The notes: generated from the letters alone by a model not told the origin. Counted from the stretch's first letter, positions 29,181-42,446 are shown. The stretch is 64,000 bases of DNA from Saxidomus purpurata (GCA_022818135.1 JAFMSR010000006.1:32641497-32705496), one strand, 5' to 3'. A program made the numbers and translations.

Positions 29181-29534
29181 AGACAGATTTGTAAACGAAG
29201 GGAAACAATTAGCTAAAATAATATCATAAATATTTAAAAAGGCCTTCAAAAAATATTCAGTCCACTGCATTTCGTTTCTATAATGTCAAAGGCTGTGTTT
29301 GTGGAAAAAGCATCATATATCCTTTTTTCAGCGTAGATTGCGTCTGAAACGTGAAAAGCCTTTTTCTATTTTACGCTGCCCCTATGAAACGAACGACAAC
29401 TCAATTACCAACGACAACTCTTGCTTTTCCAAAAAAATTGACTGTGTCTACAGTTTTCATGTCAGAAGTACCTCAATTTTATAATGAAGAGAGACGCATA
29501 TGTTCGATCTAGTCAAGTTTCCATGCATCTTTTA

Positions 29535-29700
29535 CTGAACACGTATTAAATATAGCGGGCCGCTGCTGCGGCCCGCAATAACAAAGTGGACTGGTACACA
29601 GACTGTTCGCTATGTTCGTCTATAAGAGTTTGGCGAAAAACATGTATTTGTTTATGCCAATAAACATTTTGACTTTGACTTGACTTGACCTTTTCTACTG
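29535..29700. repeat. GC hairpin and (TTGAC) tail of a retroposon remnant
   Basis: GCGGGCCGC and GCGGCCCGC form a 9-bp hairpin near 29557. The preceding ACGTATTAAATATAGCGGGC also occurs at 28560. At 29655 CCAATAAACATTTTGAC runs into TTTGACTTGACTTGACC, which looks like a retroposon 3' end. Confidence 0.45.
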
Positions 29701-29799
29701 AATGCGAATGTTGCTGTGTTAAATGAACAACATAATCATTGACACGCAAACTTATTTTTTCCATATGCTTTTTACAGAAAAATCAAACAAACCGCATTG

Positions 29800-30000
29800 A
29801 TGTTCTTTTCCGTGTCATTGAATGCAGTATGTTCTATTTATTCATGATGTTCCATTCCGTGTCATTGATTACTTTGTGCTAATTCGTAATTTTGGTGAGT
29901 AAGGACAAATCATCTGATTTGTAAGACATGTTTCTATTAGTCAGTTTTAATCAACCAATTGGTGTTCATATTTGGTGTCCGACTTTCGCTTTGAATGAAA
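29800..30000 (+). repeat. Direct duplicate of 41100-41230
   Basis: Shared phrases: GATGTTCCATTCC, GTGTTAATTCGTAAT (GTGCTAATTCGTAAT here) and TCTGATTTGTAAGAC. Confidence 0.55.
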
Positions 30001-30199
30001 CGAAGATGCTGGGAGCAATGTGTTGTTGGTTTTCGGAGATGTTTCCAGCTTAAGGTTTTTGTCATGGTAAAATCCTATCGTAATACAAACAAATCGGCAG
30101 AATATGATGCGGGCCTTATTTCCATCAAGCAGTATGTAGCCCCAGACCTTCAGCGCTAACAGCTTAGATATCATATGTGAAGGAAAAGTACACTCAGTG

Positions 30200-31040
30200 T
30201 TTACAGCATATAAACGGAACTTGAAAGTAAATGACGAACAGCTTTTAATCTTCTGTATGCAATTAATTTGATAAACCGCTTATCTAGCGCCTAATCAGTT
30301 TTCACAATCTTCCATCAGTATTTCAATACTTTGGTTTAAGCGGATTTCAGTGTCTTTCTTTTTCGCACCGATTTCAATATTGAATCATGATTGTGTTTTG
30401 CATCGATATTTTGCAGAAAAGGTAATAGGCCATAATTATGCTCCATTTTGCAACGGATTTTCAATTATAACCAATTCTTTAGAGAGTTCCAAGTTATCAT
30501 AGTTACATAGATTTTACAGCTTTCAGTTCTATTTCGCGAAATGAAATTATACTCAGGTGAGCGATATAGGGTCACCATGGACCTGTTATTTAAGTTTCTA
30601 AATTATATTGGGGAAAAAGCCCCACGTCTTTGAAGCTACACGGTTTATAAGGAAACCTCTGCAAACCGCCAGAAATTTGCCATCAGGTGATGTGAAAACA
30701 AAAAATCAACATGATATAGGCCCTTTCAATTGAGGAATGGTTAAAACAACAATACGTAGGTAAGCCGGTAGGTCGGTGAGTATGTAGGTAGGTAGGTTTC
30801 AGTATATATGCATTATGTACAATTGCAAGGTCAACCAAATAAATTCTTTGTATATATTATACACACACACATGAATAATTGATCATGACATGCACATCAA
30901 TATCAAGGATAACACAAAAAGAGTAAGACTCATATTTCTGTTGTGGTCCTTGTAATTGATGGCATAACATAGAGAGGCATGAACAATCTCTAAGTTATAA
31001 ATTTGATAAACATTTATTATAATGAAAGACATTAGGTACT

Positions 31041-31076
<36 letters not shown>

Positions 31077-33400
31077 AACGAAGTGAGTGACTGTTGTTAA
31101 AATAAATACAAATACAAAAGGTAACTTGTTCCATAATGAGCATCCAACATATGGGTATAGAATATGACCCATTTTCACAAACTCTGGTTCTGTAGTTATG
31201 AACAGAAGTTTGCGAAATGAAGTTTTCAGCCATATACTCCGTTGCATGTTTTATTTTATAAACATGACACAGTATGATTTGTTCAACCCTTTTGGAATCT
31301 GGTAACCATTTAAGGGACTTAAAATGTTTTGGATCAACATGTGTTATAGGATATAAGTTTAGAACAAAACGTTATAATTTTGATTGGAGTTTGCTTTTCT
31401 AAACTTGAGTAAGACCATTATACAAGAAGGAACATGCATAATTAAAATGACATTATAGTAGAGCTTTGACCACAATTTTTTGGGGATATTGGGCCAGGTA
31501 TTCCTGTTTCCTGTATAAAAAAATTCAGTCTTACGTTGGCCTTTTTAATAACTGAACGAGCCATAGACTCACAGTACAGACTTGTATCCAAAAAAAACTC
31601 CCATATACTTGACGGCAGTAGCAGGTTCAGTAACAGTGTCTTTACAGGACACATTTAAATAAACCAACTTTACGGATATAAATACTCTGCTTAGAATTAT
31701 GAATCGAACTGTGCTTTATTTTTTAAATTCTTAGAGTTTATAAAGTTCTCATCTGATTTTTCTTTTCTGAAACACTTAGAAGCTTTGTTTCGTTTATTTA
31801 TACATTGAATAATGTCTGCATCATCCAAGGCTCAGTACGTTGTTTGATTAATTTTCTTGACAGGAACAGTGTTATTTAATACTGTCAAAAACAAAGATTT
31901 AAAATCATCCCATGCCTCAGATACATTATCACACAATAATGAGAATACATTTGCGGAAAATCATTTTCATTGTAGTGTTTTAAAGGTCCAATACTAACGA
32001 AAGCGAAAATTCAAATATACTTTAAAAAGCACAGAAATAAGTTATTTTTAATAACAAATGAAAGCTGGTATGTAGAAATTCTAAATAAATCACAGTACAT
32101 GTACAATTATTTTTCTATGCATTATGAAGAAAGTTAAAAAGACCTGGGTAGTCATTTTGCCGATTCACTGAGATTTCAACATAATACACATACTTTTCTA
32201 TGTGTTCCAAACACTTTCTGTAAATACTAACCTGCCAATCTTCATTAATTAGTGTCTTGCATAAGGTAATGTACTTGCCATTGAAATAACTGTCACTTAA
32301 TTTTCGCTTAGTAGTGGACCTTTAAAGAACGAACTTTAATAGTATTGTGTTTTTACAACCTTTCAAGTACAATATACCATTAAACGATCACTAAAACATG
32401 TATTGATTACACCTGTTACTATCTGAGACCAAAACAATCATTAATTGTTTTAGAATACGTTTTCTTAATCCTGGTAAAATCTGTAATGAACCGTTTGAAA
32501 TTAAACAAATTAATAAACGATCTAAAACAATTTGACAAAATTTATAATTGACATAAATGGCAATGAAATTGTCTACGAGTTATCAATCCTAAATAAAGAA
32601 TTAGATATTGAAAGTGAACTCTAAACTGGCAGAGTTTGAAATTCACCTGTGCACCAGGCTTTTATACCATTTCGAACGGATATGCTTGCGTATTTTGTTA
32701 TCGTCCAAGGAACCTGAATAAACATCCTTTTCGAATGAAATCTCACACCGGTAAAAATTATTCACATATATTCATCATTCAGTATGTCGAAATTTAAAAT
32801 GACAAAAATAGAAAAGAACATATTTTTTTATTAAATAGCTTATACCGTATCTCAGTACAGTGTGACATTATTTCAATATACATTGTACGATGAAATGAAA
32901 ATGTTTATATCATATATTTGGCATGTCACATACCTTAAATCAAACATAATCGCCCAACACTTATTGCATTCTTAAAGCGCTGCTCTAAATCGAAATAAAT
33001 GTCTTACCTTTTGGAATAATAATTATCAGAAGTCATGCGTGTTCCTCCGATAGCGGCTTAATTTCCGCTTCTCTACGATATCCATAAAGTGCAACGTTTA
33101 TGTATTGGTTAGTAAATACTCGATTTTCTGCACGCTATATAAGGGTACTATGCAAGGTGGTTTAGATTACAGGGGTCGTACCGATTATAGCCTCTTTAGA
33201 AGATGCACAATTACAAACAAAAAAGGTTTAGATTACAAAAGACGTAATTTGTTGCTCTATTAACTTTCTGTTTTTCACATGAAACGGCTTCCAGAACTTA
33301 TAATATAACTTGCAGTAATTGTCAATTATCCCCCTACTGGCACTAAATAATGCATCTAAATGTTCATATTATCCCAAAGCACTACCATAAAAGGAAATAT
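30200..33400. other. Intergenic, no gene recognised
   Basis: AT-rich with a TAGG-type run near 30785 and (AC)n near 30863. Short ORFs are not convincing and none has splice-bounded or family-like content. Confidence 0.45.
31043..31078. repeat. (AAAT)n microsatellite
   Basis: About nine uninterrupted AAAT/ATAA tetranucleotides. The hydrophobic LFIYLFIY runs in minus-strand ORFs come from it. Confidence 0.9.
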
Positions 33401-33506
33401 TGTGCAAATTATAGCCCTGGGTCCGAAATCGGACCGCTCTATTGGTCACTTGTTTTTAGATGCAATTTGAACAATTTTGGTAAAGGACCACTGTAAACAA
33501 AGTAGG

Positions 33507-33643
33507 GTTAACGCACGTTTTTCCGTGTTATCACATCTGCAGAAACCCGAGGGATGGTTGATGCCCGAGCCCGTTAGGGTGAGGGCATCAACACTTCTCG
33601 AGGGTTTCTGCACGAGTTATAATACGAAAAAACGTTCGTTAAC
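33507..33643. mobile_element. Palindromic foldback unit
   Basis: The arms GTTAACGCACGTTTTTCCGT and the matching AAAAACGTTCGTTAAC enclose further pairs (GCAGAAACCC with GGGTTTCTGC; GATGCCC with GGGCATC). A third end-like GTTAACACACGTTTTTTC at about 33882 suggests the whole element runs to about 33920. Confidence 0.65.
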
Positions 33644-34099
33644 GCTATTCTAGCATAAAAAAATCACAAAATTAAGAATGAAACACTCTGGTACAATGCG
33701 CGGGACAACGTCCATATTGTTTACGTCATATTTATGACGTTCCTAGCGGTTTAAACCCGGCACTGTTGACACCTTGCTTGATGAAATACTTTGAATACTT
33801 TGAAGACAGGTCCATTGTTTACAAAGGCCCTGCAATGAGCATAAATGAAAGCGGGTTATAACGGCGCGTGAATCTCCCCGTTAACACACGTTTTTTCTCC
33901 TGTTAAAACACCGGCTAAATAGGCAAAAACAGTACATTTTATGCTTCTACGCCTTACGGTTTTTGGTAATGAGTTTTATAATGTACGAGTATTTCATTAT
34001 ATTGTACATCCTTTGCACATCCGGCATATTTTGTTACACAATCGACAGATATGTACCAAACTGTCACTTCTATGGAAGGCCAAACCTGTCTTAACCCGC

Positions 34100-34425
34100 G
34101 TGTACGGTTAATTACGTTACGGATGTTCAAAGGATATAAATCAAAGGACTGAATGTGCTGGAGGATCGATTGTCTCTGAACAACACAGTCTGCACACATA
34201 CATGTGTAAATACCAGGACAACATAGACACATACATGTGTGAATATCAGGACAACCCTTGCACGAGTAAAGTTATAAACTGGAGACACAACTGTCCACAA
34301 ATTTTGACCTTTCACCATTTGTGTAAACTTTTACTTTTGAGATAGGAACCCATGTGCTTACATTATTCAGTGACTATGTTCAACTACCCTATGAAGTATT
34401 AAGCTGTGAATCGTAACTGAGAAAT
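34100..34425. repeat. Inverted copy of 5830-6165
   Basis: See partner. A short internal duplication (ACATACATGTGT and AGGACAAC repeated near 34200 and 34230) is present only here. Confidence 0.65.
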
Positions 34426-35214
34426 GGATTTTGACAAAACTGAACTGAAAATTTATGGTTTGAACAACTTTAAATCTCATTCAAAAGTTATGGGATATGC
34501 CCATAAGGTTGTGATACATCACAAAATGGTGGGTAATCAAAGGGTTGGCAAGACAACAGGTGTTTCTCTTTGGATGCTTTCCATTTTGTCACTGCTCTCA
34601 AAAGTCAAATTTGTCCACAAAGCGAATTTTTCATAGTGCTTCAACCATTGACATTAAACTTGGATATTATTTGGCACACTTAAACCCCTTTCAATAGTGA
34701 CAATCTGATCGAAATGACTACAAAATGATCATTAAAATCACTCAGAAAGACGTTTTGTTCCCCCCATTAAGGTTCGTCGACCATCTCTTGTTGTGCGTCT
34801 ACAATATATGAAGACGGTATCATAGGAATCAACACACACACGCGGGTCGATCCGAAATCAGACGACAACGACGACTATAGGGTCAAAATTAGACAACCCA
34901 TACCGGAAGCGTATTTTATCAACAATTTATCTTGCTTTCGGAGCGTTTTGCGAGGTTTTGAAATGTTGTTTTTGTGTAATTTGATCATACACATTTTAAT
35001 TGCGTCATAGAAGACGCTCTTTGCTATTTCTGTTGCGTCTTGACAAAATTAGTGCGTCAAAACCGCAGAAAGCGCTCGCGGAAACACTCATTTAGTGTAT
35101 CCTGTGTAGCCCGATACGTATTTTACGGGTCTTACATTTCTCATTGTCACACCGGTTGACGATAAAAACGGCGTAGGAAAAGAACAGATACCTCGTTGAT
35201 TTAAAATAAAATTA

Positions 35215-35430
35215 AAAATGGAAAAACAACAATATAATATTATGCTATTCTGTAATGTTTTGATATTATTTAGATCTGTTACTATATAATTTTTAAAACA
35301 GAGGACAGTAATATAGAACTACTTTTCGGTCGTATTCGACAAAAATTTGTGTTAAGAGTTCGGCCGTAAGGGTCTGAAATACTCTGTTAACTTTGGATAC
35401 GATTGAATAAATTCAATCGATCCAAAAATG
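35215..35430. repeat. Inverted copy of 4930-5175
   Basis: See partner. It contains GTTCGGCCGTAAGGG and ACTCTGTTAACTTTGG. Confidence 0.6.
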
Positions 35431-35438
35431 TACGATGG

Positions 35439-36260
35439 TTGTTCGAAAAGTTCGTAGACTTTCTTAATAGCTCCCACATTTTTGCACAGAAACAGTTGAA
35501 ACTGTGCGTACATATAGATAAAATTCTTGACTATAAGTTATTTTCACAATTATAAGCTTTCTGTGTTTGAAATTCATTTTCTAAGAAATATCGTTTCTAT
35601 AGTGACTACAACCCGGCGCACAACAATTATTCAGGACGAATTCATCATTGAAGCGTGTAGAACTATAATAAATTATTTGTTAAATGCAGTAAAAATCCAC
35701 AAAATATCGCTGGTACGTATTGATGACATTGAACCATAGTTTCGACGTTACTAGACATTTGACAGTTGAATAAGTCTTTGTCGAGTTCATGTTGCTAACG
35801 TCATGTCATCATCAGGGAGTGAGGAATTCGTTCGGTCATTAATTTGCACATAAATTGGTCAAACACCTACACAGATATACAAGCAGTTTTATAAATCAGT
35901 GTCAATTAATGTCTTATGTAAGCAGAGCTTTGATGTTTCAATAGCATAAGTAATATTCTGGCGGATATACCGGCATTGATGACAGACTGACGAGCAGATG
36001 AAATCCTGTCAGAACGATATTATTGTGGCTTCAGTTGAAAACTTGCTGGGGGAAGACAGTCGACTCGCTATCCGGAAACTTGTGGACCAGTTTGGACTTG
36101 GTGTGGACACTATATACATACATTGTTAACATTTCAATTGGGAATGAGAAAAGTTCACGCCTTGTCTATTTAGCGACACAGAGAAGCAACAATATGTTAG
36201 ATTCGCTCATTCCTCGTTATGACGTGCAATCGCGATTTCGTGCGCAGGGTTGATGATACT
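35439..36260 (+). mobile_element. Degenerate mariner (Mos1-like) fragment
   Basis: The left end GTTGTTCGAAAAGTTCGTAG is terminal-repeat-like. From 35801 a broken frame reads MSSSGSEEFVRSLICT, stop, IGQTPTQIYKQFYK, then at 36010 QNDIIVASVENLLGEDSRLA followed by IRKLVDQFGLGVDTIY, and after a frameshift EKQQYVRFAHSSL. This order matches the N-terminal HTH region of Mos1-type transposases. The DDD catalytic part is missing and stops interrupt it. Confidence 0.7.
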
Positions 36261-36459
36261 GACTGTATTCAAATTTCTGCTGTTTTATTTATAACATAGG
36301 TATACTGAATATCTTCTTCATGTTATACAGATTTGTTGTATGTATATTTTTACACATTTTAATGTATTTTTTGGAAACGTATTGAGGTAGATAAATATAA
36401 TATTGAGAAAGCCCACGAAAATGAACAGCTCTCATAAGTCTTCATAGAAATAAAAGTAA

Positions 36460-36610
36460 TAAATCAAGTGACCTATGGGGCGGGGCCAATTTAGAACCCA
36501 GGGCTATAATTTTTACAATGTTGGTAGCGGACCATCAGGCCATGCTGCATACCAAATGTCTAAGCTCCTGGCCTAATGGTTTTGGACAATAATTTTAAAA
36601 TATTCACCTG
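36460..36610. repeat. Satellite-like monomer
   Basis: It carries GGGCTATAATTTTTACAATG and CATACCAAATGTCTAAGCTC, the vocabulary of the 62.7-63.5 kb monomers. A further single monomer lies at 37480-37620 across a pogo-like element, suggesting the element split the repeat. Confidence 0.55.
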
Positions 36611-36620
36611 TATAGATCTA

Positions 36621-37472
36621 CAGTCGACATTGTATTAAGCGACCACCCAAGGGACCTTCAAAATCCAATTTGTGATATTTTTTAGACAGACATGTTTTGA
36701 ACTGTGAACATGGTTAATAAAATACATGTATATATACAATGTATGTTTGTTTGTTGTATGTTGTTCCTGTATGGCATCTTGTATTAAATAATAAAATTAT
36801 TCTAAAAGAATTTTTTATTTTTTTTTATGTACATGTACGTATTTTTAGACAGCAAGTCATCATCAATCATCATCATAGTCATCATTTCCAATTATGTCTT
36901 TAACGAGGTCAAATACAAACTTCTGCCTCAATTCAAACCGAAAGTAAAACCGGAAATGCGGTTGACTCTAATTTACTGACGAATATTTGAATCAAAATCA
37001 ACATTAAACGTTAACATAAACTGTTCATTGAAGTGCTATAAATGAAATTTCTATGAAAACTAAAGTATAGTATGCTTATTTATCTTCATATCATCTCAAA
37101 TATTGGTAAAAAAAAATTGAAAATGGTGAACGCTTTTACCTATTCATACACTATGAAAATGGTTGTTTGCTCGATTGTTCGATCGTTACATTTAATTGCC
37201 GTATTCAATGTATTTAGGTGCGAAAAAACACGCTAATTACCCGGGTGAAAAATACCTAAAGGTGTTATTCGTTAATTATTTAAGAAAAAAACTGTCGCTT
37301 AATACATATATTTAGAGTAATTGGGACCAATTTTTACTGGCCGCTGGTCGCACAATAAAATGAACGCTTAATGGAATGATTTTATATAGTGAAAACGGTC
37401 GGGAGGGATTTCAAGTGGTCGTTGAATAGAAAAGTCGCTTAATGCAGGCGGTCGCATGTACAATGTCGACTG
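36621..37472. mobile_element. pogo/Tigger-like MITE, 852 bp
   Basis: The ends CAGTCGACATTGTATTAAGC and GTACAATGTCGACTG are inverted and flanked by TA. CAGTYGAC ends with TA target sites are typical of the pogo/Tigger group. Subterminal GTCGCTTAAT and GCGACC phrases repeat. No transposase ORF. Confidence 0.7.
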
Positions 37473-37479
37473 TATATTA

Positions 37480-38750
37480 AAAATGAACCCTAATTTAAAC
37501 CATTTTGCTAAGGACCGCTAGGCCATGCTTCGTACTAAATATCTAAACTTGAGACCGTTAGTTTTTGATCATAAAATGAGAAAAGTTTTTAATTGATGTT
37601 TGACCAATTAACAGCTGTAATTACTTTTTTATTTGTTCGATGACATTTTGCCTATTAACAGAGTGGATACACACTGTAGCTATGGTTTATATTGAAAAAG
37701 AGAAGGGTTTTCACCATCACCAACAGCAGCAAGTAATGAGCACAATATCATGGACATACTACAAAGCAAACACAATAAAGTAACAGACTGAAGCGGAACG
37801 AACTCAACCAAAACAAAATCTGTATCACCGTTGAGATATGAAATTTTAACATTAGCAGCCCGGTGTCTGAACATAAAGTTTGAAAGAATACATAGTACTT
37901 TTAACAGCAAAACTGTTAACCAATGTACCCAATAACGTTTTCGAGATCAGATCACCATTAAGCAATATAAATACAAAATTATCCGTCAGTCCGGATAGTA
38001 CATACAGGATTTAAGGAAAAGAGCTTCATCCCATGGGGTCCTAAACTTTAATAGGTATCGAAAACATAGAAAATGTAGTGACGGCTGTAAATTTGTCAAA
38101 CACCATTAAATGTCTTTCGTTTAAGTTTACTGGTGATATAGCATCTTTTTACAATACGAAGCAGTTGATATAAAACACGTTTGTTGTCGTGACAGGGAAA
38201 TTTGGGCGTTTTTTAGCAACAAGTGTGATTAGTTACATGACTTAAAAACATAAACACAATACTAAAACTGTTGATTTTTCCCAAACACAAATTGTACAAA
38301 ATAAATGTATTGAATAAGGATAATCAAAACACTTTATGTACCACCATACAGTTGTTAAATTAAATTCTATTTACTAATATTGTGAAAAGCCATTATATGT
38401 GTAATAACTTGTACAAACTAAACTTAAATTATGTCAACGAACTTCAAAAAACAAGAATTGAATACTAATTTTCAGTTTCTATGTACAAATGTAGAAGAAT
38501 AAATTACATGTCTGAGTCTTATATATTTCCCAAAGCAATCCTGTTTATTCATGCCCAAGAAAATTACTTCATGACCATTTGGTTAAAAAGATTATGTTTG
38601 CAGTTCCTTTATATATTAAGATTGAAGTTCAAAGGGAAAGTTGCATTTCTTTTGCCGGTAGGCATATGGAAACAAACATTTTAGAGTTTCAACGTGGGGA
38701 TTAAAACTTTTAGGTTTCACAATATCCAGGTACATATTAGATTTGTACGA
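37480..38750. other. Intergenic; one satellite monomer, no gene
   Basis: A 76-aa minus ORF at 37680-37910 is hydrophobic at one end but has no family resemblance and no conserved duplicate. Confidence 0.4.
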
Positions 38751-38754
38751 CCAA

Positions 38755-39690
38755 TTAAAGGGAAATAACACAATTTAAACAGCAATAAACCTTGAGGGGC
38801 ATTACACTCCCATATATGTTTATATGTTAAACGAAACTTCAAACGCACCACTTGCCGTTTTCCTTCTTTATTTAATGATCAACCCTTCCAACATATGTGA
38901 GCTCATTATTAGCTGTCGATGCACGTCACTGGGTAGATACTTCCGTACCATGAATTTCAAAATGATCGAGTGGCACAAATCATATGGCGGAGAATTTTAA
39001 TTTAACGTCTAAACCTCCGTAGACTTAACATTGGTTATTGCCTTGATGGTCTTCCTTTGGAAACCCACTATTACAATTTTCTTCCGTACGACATTGGTAT
39101 CACTCGATCATTTTGAAATTTATGAAACGGACGTATCTACCCAGTGTCTTCATCAATGTAAGACATGATAGCATTCGTGAACAGATAGCTATAGATAGGC
39201 TGGCAGAGATTGGAAGGGGTGATAATTAAACAAAGAAGGAAGACGGCAGGTGGTGCGTTAAAAGTTTCGTTTAGTATATTTTGTTAAACAAACACTCATC
39301 CACAAATCTGTACTGACAGCGTAAAATAGGCGTTCTGTGAATGTCAAAAATAGAATCAACAAAAAAGGGCAATCTAATCTTTTACTAAATTACCCGACTT
39401 AGGATGAACAAAAGATCATTGGTACCATTTAACCAGGGTGCTGTCTCAACAGGGTTTGGATCATTTGTTTTGGCCATGTGTAATGTGGTAGTTATATGGA
39501 TCCTTAAATACAATCAATAACACTTTTGTTCGATCCTCTAACTCGGTTCAAGTAAGTCTAAGACTAAAAAACCTTAAAGATTTATAATGTAACCGTAAAA
39601 ATGCCTTCGCTCCGAGCAGGATTCTAAACTCGGGACATTCGGTGCGTTAAGCAGATACTCTACCACGTCGAGACAAAAGCTAGCTAAATG
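38755..39690. repeat. Left part of the segmental duplication (partner 1850-2300)
   Basis: Shared phrases AATTAAAGGGAA, GGCATTACACTCCCATATA, CCATTTAACCA, GGATCCTTAAATACAATCAA-like and CTCTACCACGTCGAGA. Interrupted by a foldback element. Confidence 0.65.
38828..39273. mobile_element. Full-length palindromic foldback MITE
   Basis: The ends TAAACGAAACTT and AAGTTTCGTTTA continue as long arms (ACGCACCACTTGCCGT with ACGGCAGGTGGTGCGT; GATACTTCCGT with ACGGACGTATC; GATCGAGTG with CACTCGATC). Arms are about 200 bp with a short centre. The partner locus at 1928 lacks it, giving an empty site. Confidence 0.75.
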
Positions 39691-39939
39691 GCAAGTCAGT
39701 ACACCTGCTACATAAAACCCTACTAACAAGAATTCGTCCTCGAACTCTTGGAATATGCATGTCTGTGGGACGTAAAAAGGTGCTATCACTTCTAAACATT
39801 AGGGTTTTTTAAGTTGGGCGTAAAATATAACCACTAGATAATGCTACATAATTTTATTATATATCTAACATCTACGCCTCACGGTTTTAGGCAATAAGAA
39901 TGATAAAGTATGAGTACTTTCTTATAACGTATACAGCAT

Positions 39940-40480
39940 AAGTCTCTCTAGACCAAATGACAAATGAAAGAGGTCTAATTTTGAACACAGGGCTATAATA
40001 ATATGCATAAACTTGGCAGAGGACCATGAGGCAATGCTACATACCAAATATCTAAGGTCTATGTCCAATGGTTTAGGAGAAGATTTTAAAAGTATTTATA
40101 TACCTGAATAAATCTATATAAAAAGTGTCACTAAATTTTGACCAAAGGGGTACAAGTTAAACAATCTTGTTACAGGACCAATAGGACATGCTACATACAT
40201 GTACTAAATATAAAATATTGAGACCTTATGGTTTTGAGCAGAAACTTTTTAAACTATTTTCTTGCATAAGTCTACATAAAACAACGGAGGCAATTTTGAC
40301 TCTCGGGTTATACTTTGAAAAAAATAGGTATAGAGCCACCCCGGCAATGCTACAAAGCAAATATCTAAAACCTAGGCCTTATGTTTTTAGAAAAAATATA
40401 TTTTAAATATTTCCTTATATAAGTCCATTGAAAATGTTATTAAATAGGCGTGGCCAAAATTCTGCTCTGGTTAGGCCTGT
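39940..40480 (+). repeat. Array of 140-170 bp satellite-like monomers
   Basis: About three monomers with TACATACCAAATATCTAAGG, GAGGACCATGAGGCAATGCT and GGTTTTGAGCAG-type phrases. Same family as the 62.7-63.5 kb array. Confidence 0.6.
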
Positions 40481-40499
40481 GATTAAACTTAACCAAGAT

Positions 40500-42200
40500 T
40501 TATAGGTCATACACATGTTCTCCAGATTTGCTTACGATTGCTGAATTAATGTGTTCCCAGAGTGTAAGCAAAGTCGTATATAACAAATTTTAACACATCA
40601 ATGGCAATACTTTTGTTAGTTTTGGTCCGATCTAACTAAAAATCAAAGTTGATCGAACTCCTGTAGTCTTCCACATTCTTTTTACATTTGCTATTGGTTG
40701 CATAAATAATGTAGCTTGAAGAGTGTTAACAATGTCAACTAATTAAACAAACATCTCTTCTTAAACGGCTGTTCCGATTTTAAAATGGCTTCATACAAAT
40801 GTTTCAGAATTGCGCAAACCTTTCCACTCCGTTGCACAAGATGACCACCAGAGCTAAAAGACGAAAATCTATAAACGACATCTCCTAAGCGGCTGGTCCG
40901 ATTTTAGGTTTCCCTTCCAGAGGCTGCACTTTAACAATCTTGTTTGTAGCTCATCATCGTCTTTAGTCATTGTCTCACTATATAAAGAGTATACTCGCAA
41001 TCGAAATTATACACACATGTTGATAGGCTTTCCTTGTTATGTTGTATGTGATGAAATGGTTGTTATTTGAATAGCAATATTATAAAGTGACCTGGTACAC
41101 TTGATGTTCCATTCCTTGTCAATGAGTACTTGTGTTAATTCGTAATGGACAAACTACATGTATCTGATTTGTAAGACCTGTTACTATTGGTCAGTTCTAA
41201 TAAACTAATCGGCGTTTCGCTTTGAGATCTCGTGCATTGATGGTAATAATTGCCTTTTAAACAGTAAATGATCAATGACATGCTTGATTTGAGCCCAATT
41301 TTGATTCGATATGTCTTGATCAAAATCAAAAATAATCACAGAGGGAGTATTTGTACAATATTGAAGAAAAGAAGAAAAATACTCATTTTAAAGTAATATT
41401 ACCATTCAACGTGACCATCATTATTTTAAATGGAACATTATTTAATGATTTATATTTCTAGAATAAAGAGAATTGCCACAGCTATAACCAAAAATATGGA
41501 TCTGTTTAATAGTTTAATTCACATTGAATATAGAGGAAATCTGTAAAAATCTTTCTTTGACTATCCTAGTCAAAAATAAAAAAATCCACCCTTTAGATTA
41601 TGTATATCTCAATTTGTATCTGTCAATGACAGACATAACTTGGTTAAACTCACTTCTAACATGACATAAAGCATCCACTGTGTTTTCAGCAGTATTCTTG
41701 ACCATGACTCAATATGATTATTTTGAAGGATAATATAACTTTAACCGCCAGACTTGGTTTGGGTTATTTATTAACCTTAGTCTAGTTTAAGAAAAACATC
41801 ACTTTATGGTTTTTGAGATATTTCAGATCGCTAATTGTCAATTTCTAACCTTTAACAGGTAAACTATTGTGTAGTCAAAGGTAACACTGCTACAAGAACA
41901 ATGAAAAACGAAGAGGAGTTTAATTTCTCCTTTATTTTGTGTTATCCCTGGTGTTGATGTGCGTTTCATGGTCAATAGTCCATGAATATGTGTTTAATAA
42001 TGAAACCATCATGTCATTGTTGTTATATCTGGCATGTTTTTAAATGTATACTTTTATCGCAATCTACCTACAACATTTACCACAAACTACCCACCTATCT
42101 GAAAACCAATGGACAAAGATGATTAGCGTATTTTTACAAATCTTTTGACATATTTATTTTTCATGTTTATAAATGAAATCATATGCTTGATTCACAAAAG
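40500..42200. other. Intergenic, 3' side of copy 2, no gene recognised
   Basis: Includes 41100-41230, homologous to 29800-30000. The remainder is AT-rich with no supported feature. Confidence 0.45.
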
Positions 42201-42240
42201 ACAAGAGGAAATGTTTTCGTCTGGCAAGATTTTTTATATC

Positions 42241-42246
42241 TTTATT
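42241..42246 (-). promoter_or_regulatory. Candidate poly(A) signal for NIT-cyclase copy 2
   Basis: AATAAA on the minus strand, about 336 nt past the stop codon at 42582. The equivalent place in copy 1 (about 7560-7567) does not keep the hexamer. Position is plausible for a 3' UTR; no downstream element was verified. Confidence 0.3.
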
Positions 42247-42446
42247 TTGCACTGACGCAATAACTTACTATGAAGAGTGTCTAGCACAAGGGTTTTCTTA
42301 ATTTATGATAAAATGTGAAACTGGATGTCGCTAAAATAATGGAGCATCTAAATAACCATGTGCAATCATCTCCAATATTGTGAAGTGGTTCTGATTTATC
42401 TCTCATCTAATCCTCGAAGTTCAATCTATGAGATTTATAAATAGAA

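Noticed and set aside
37680..37910. 76-aa minus ORF with a hydrophobic stretch
   Set aside because: No flanking splice signals I could trust, no family match and no duplicate to test conservation.
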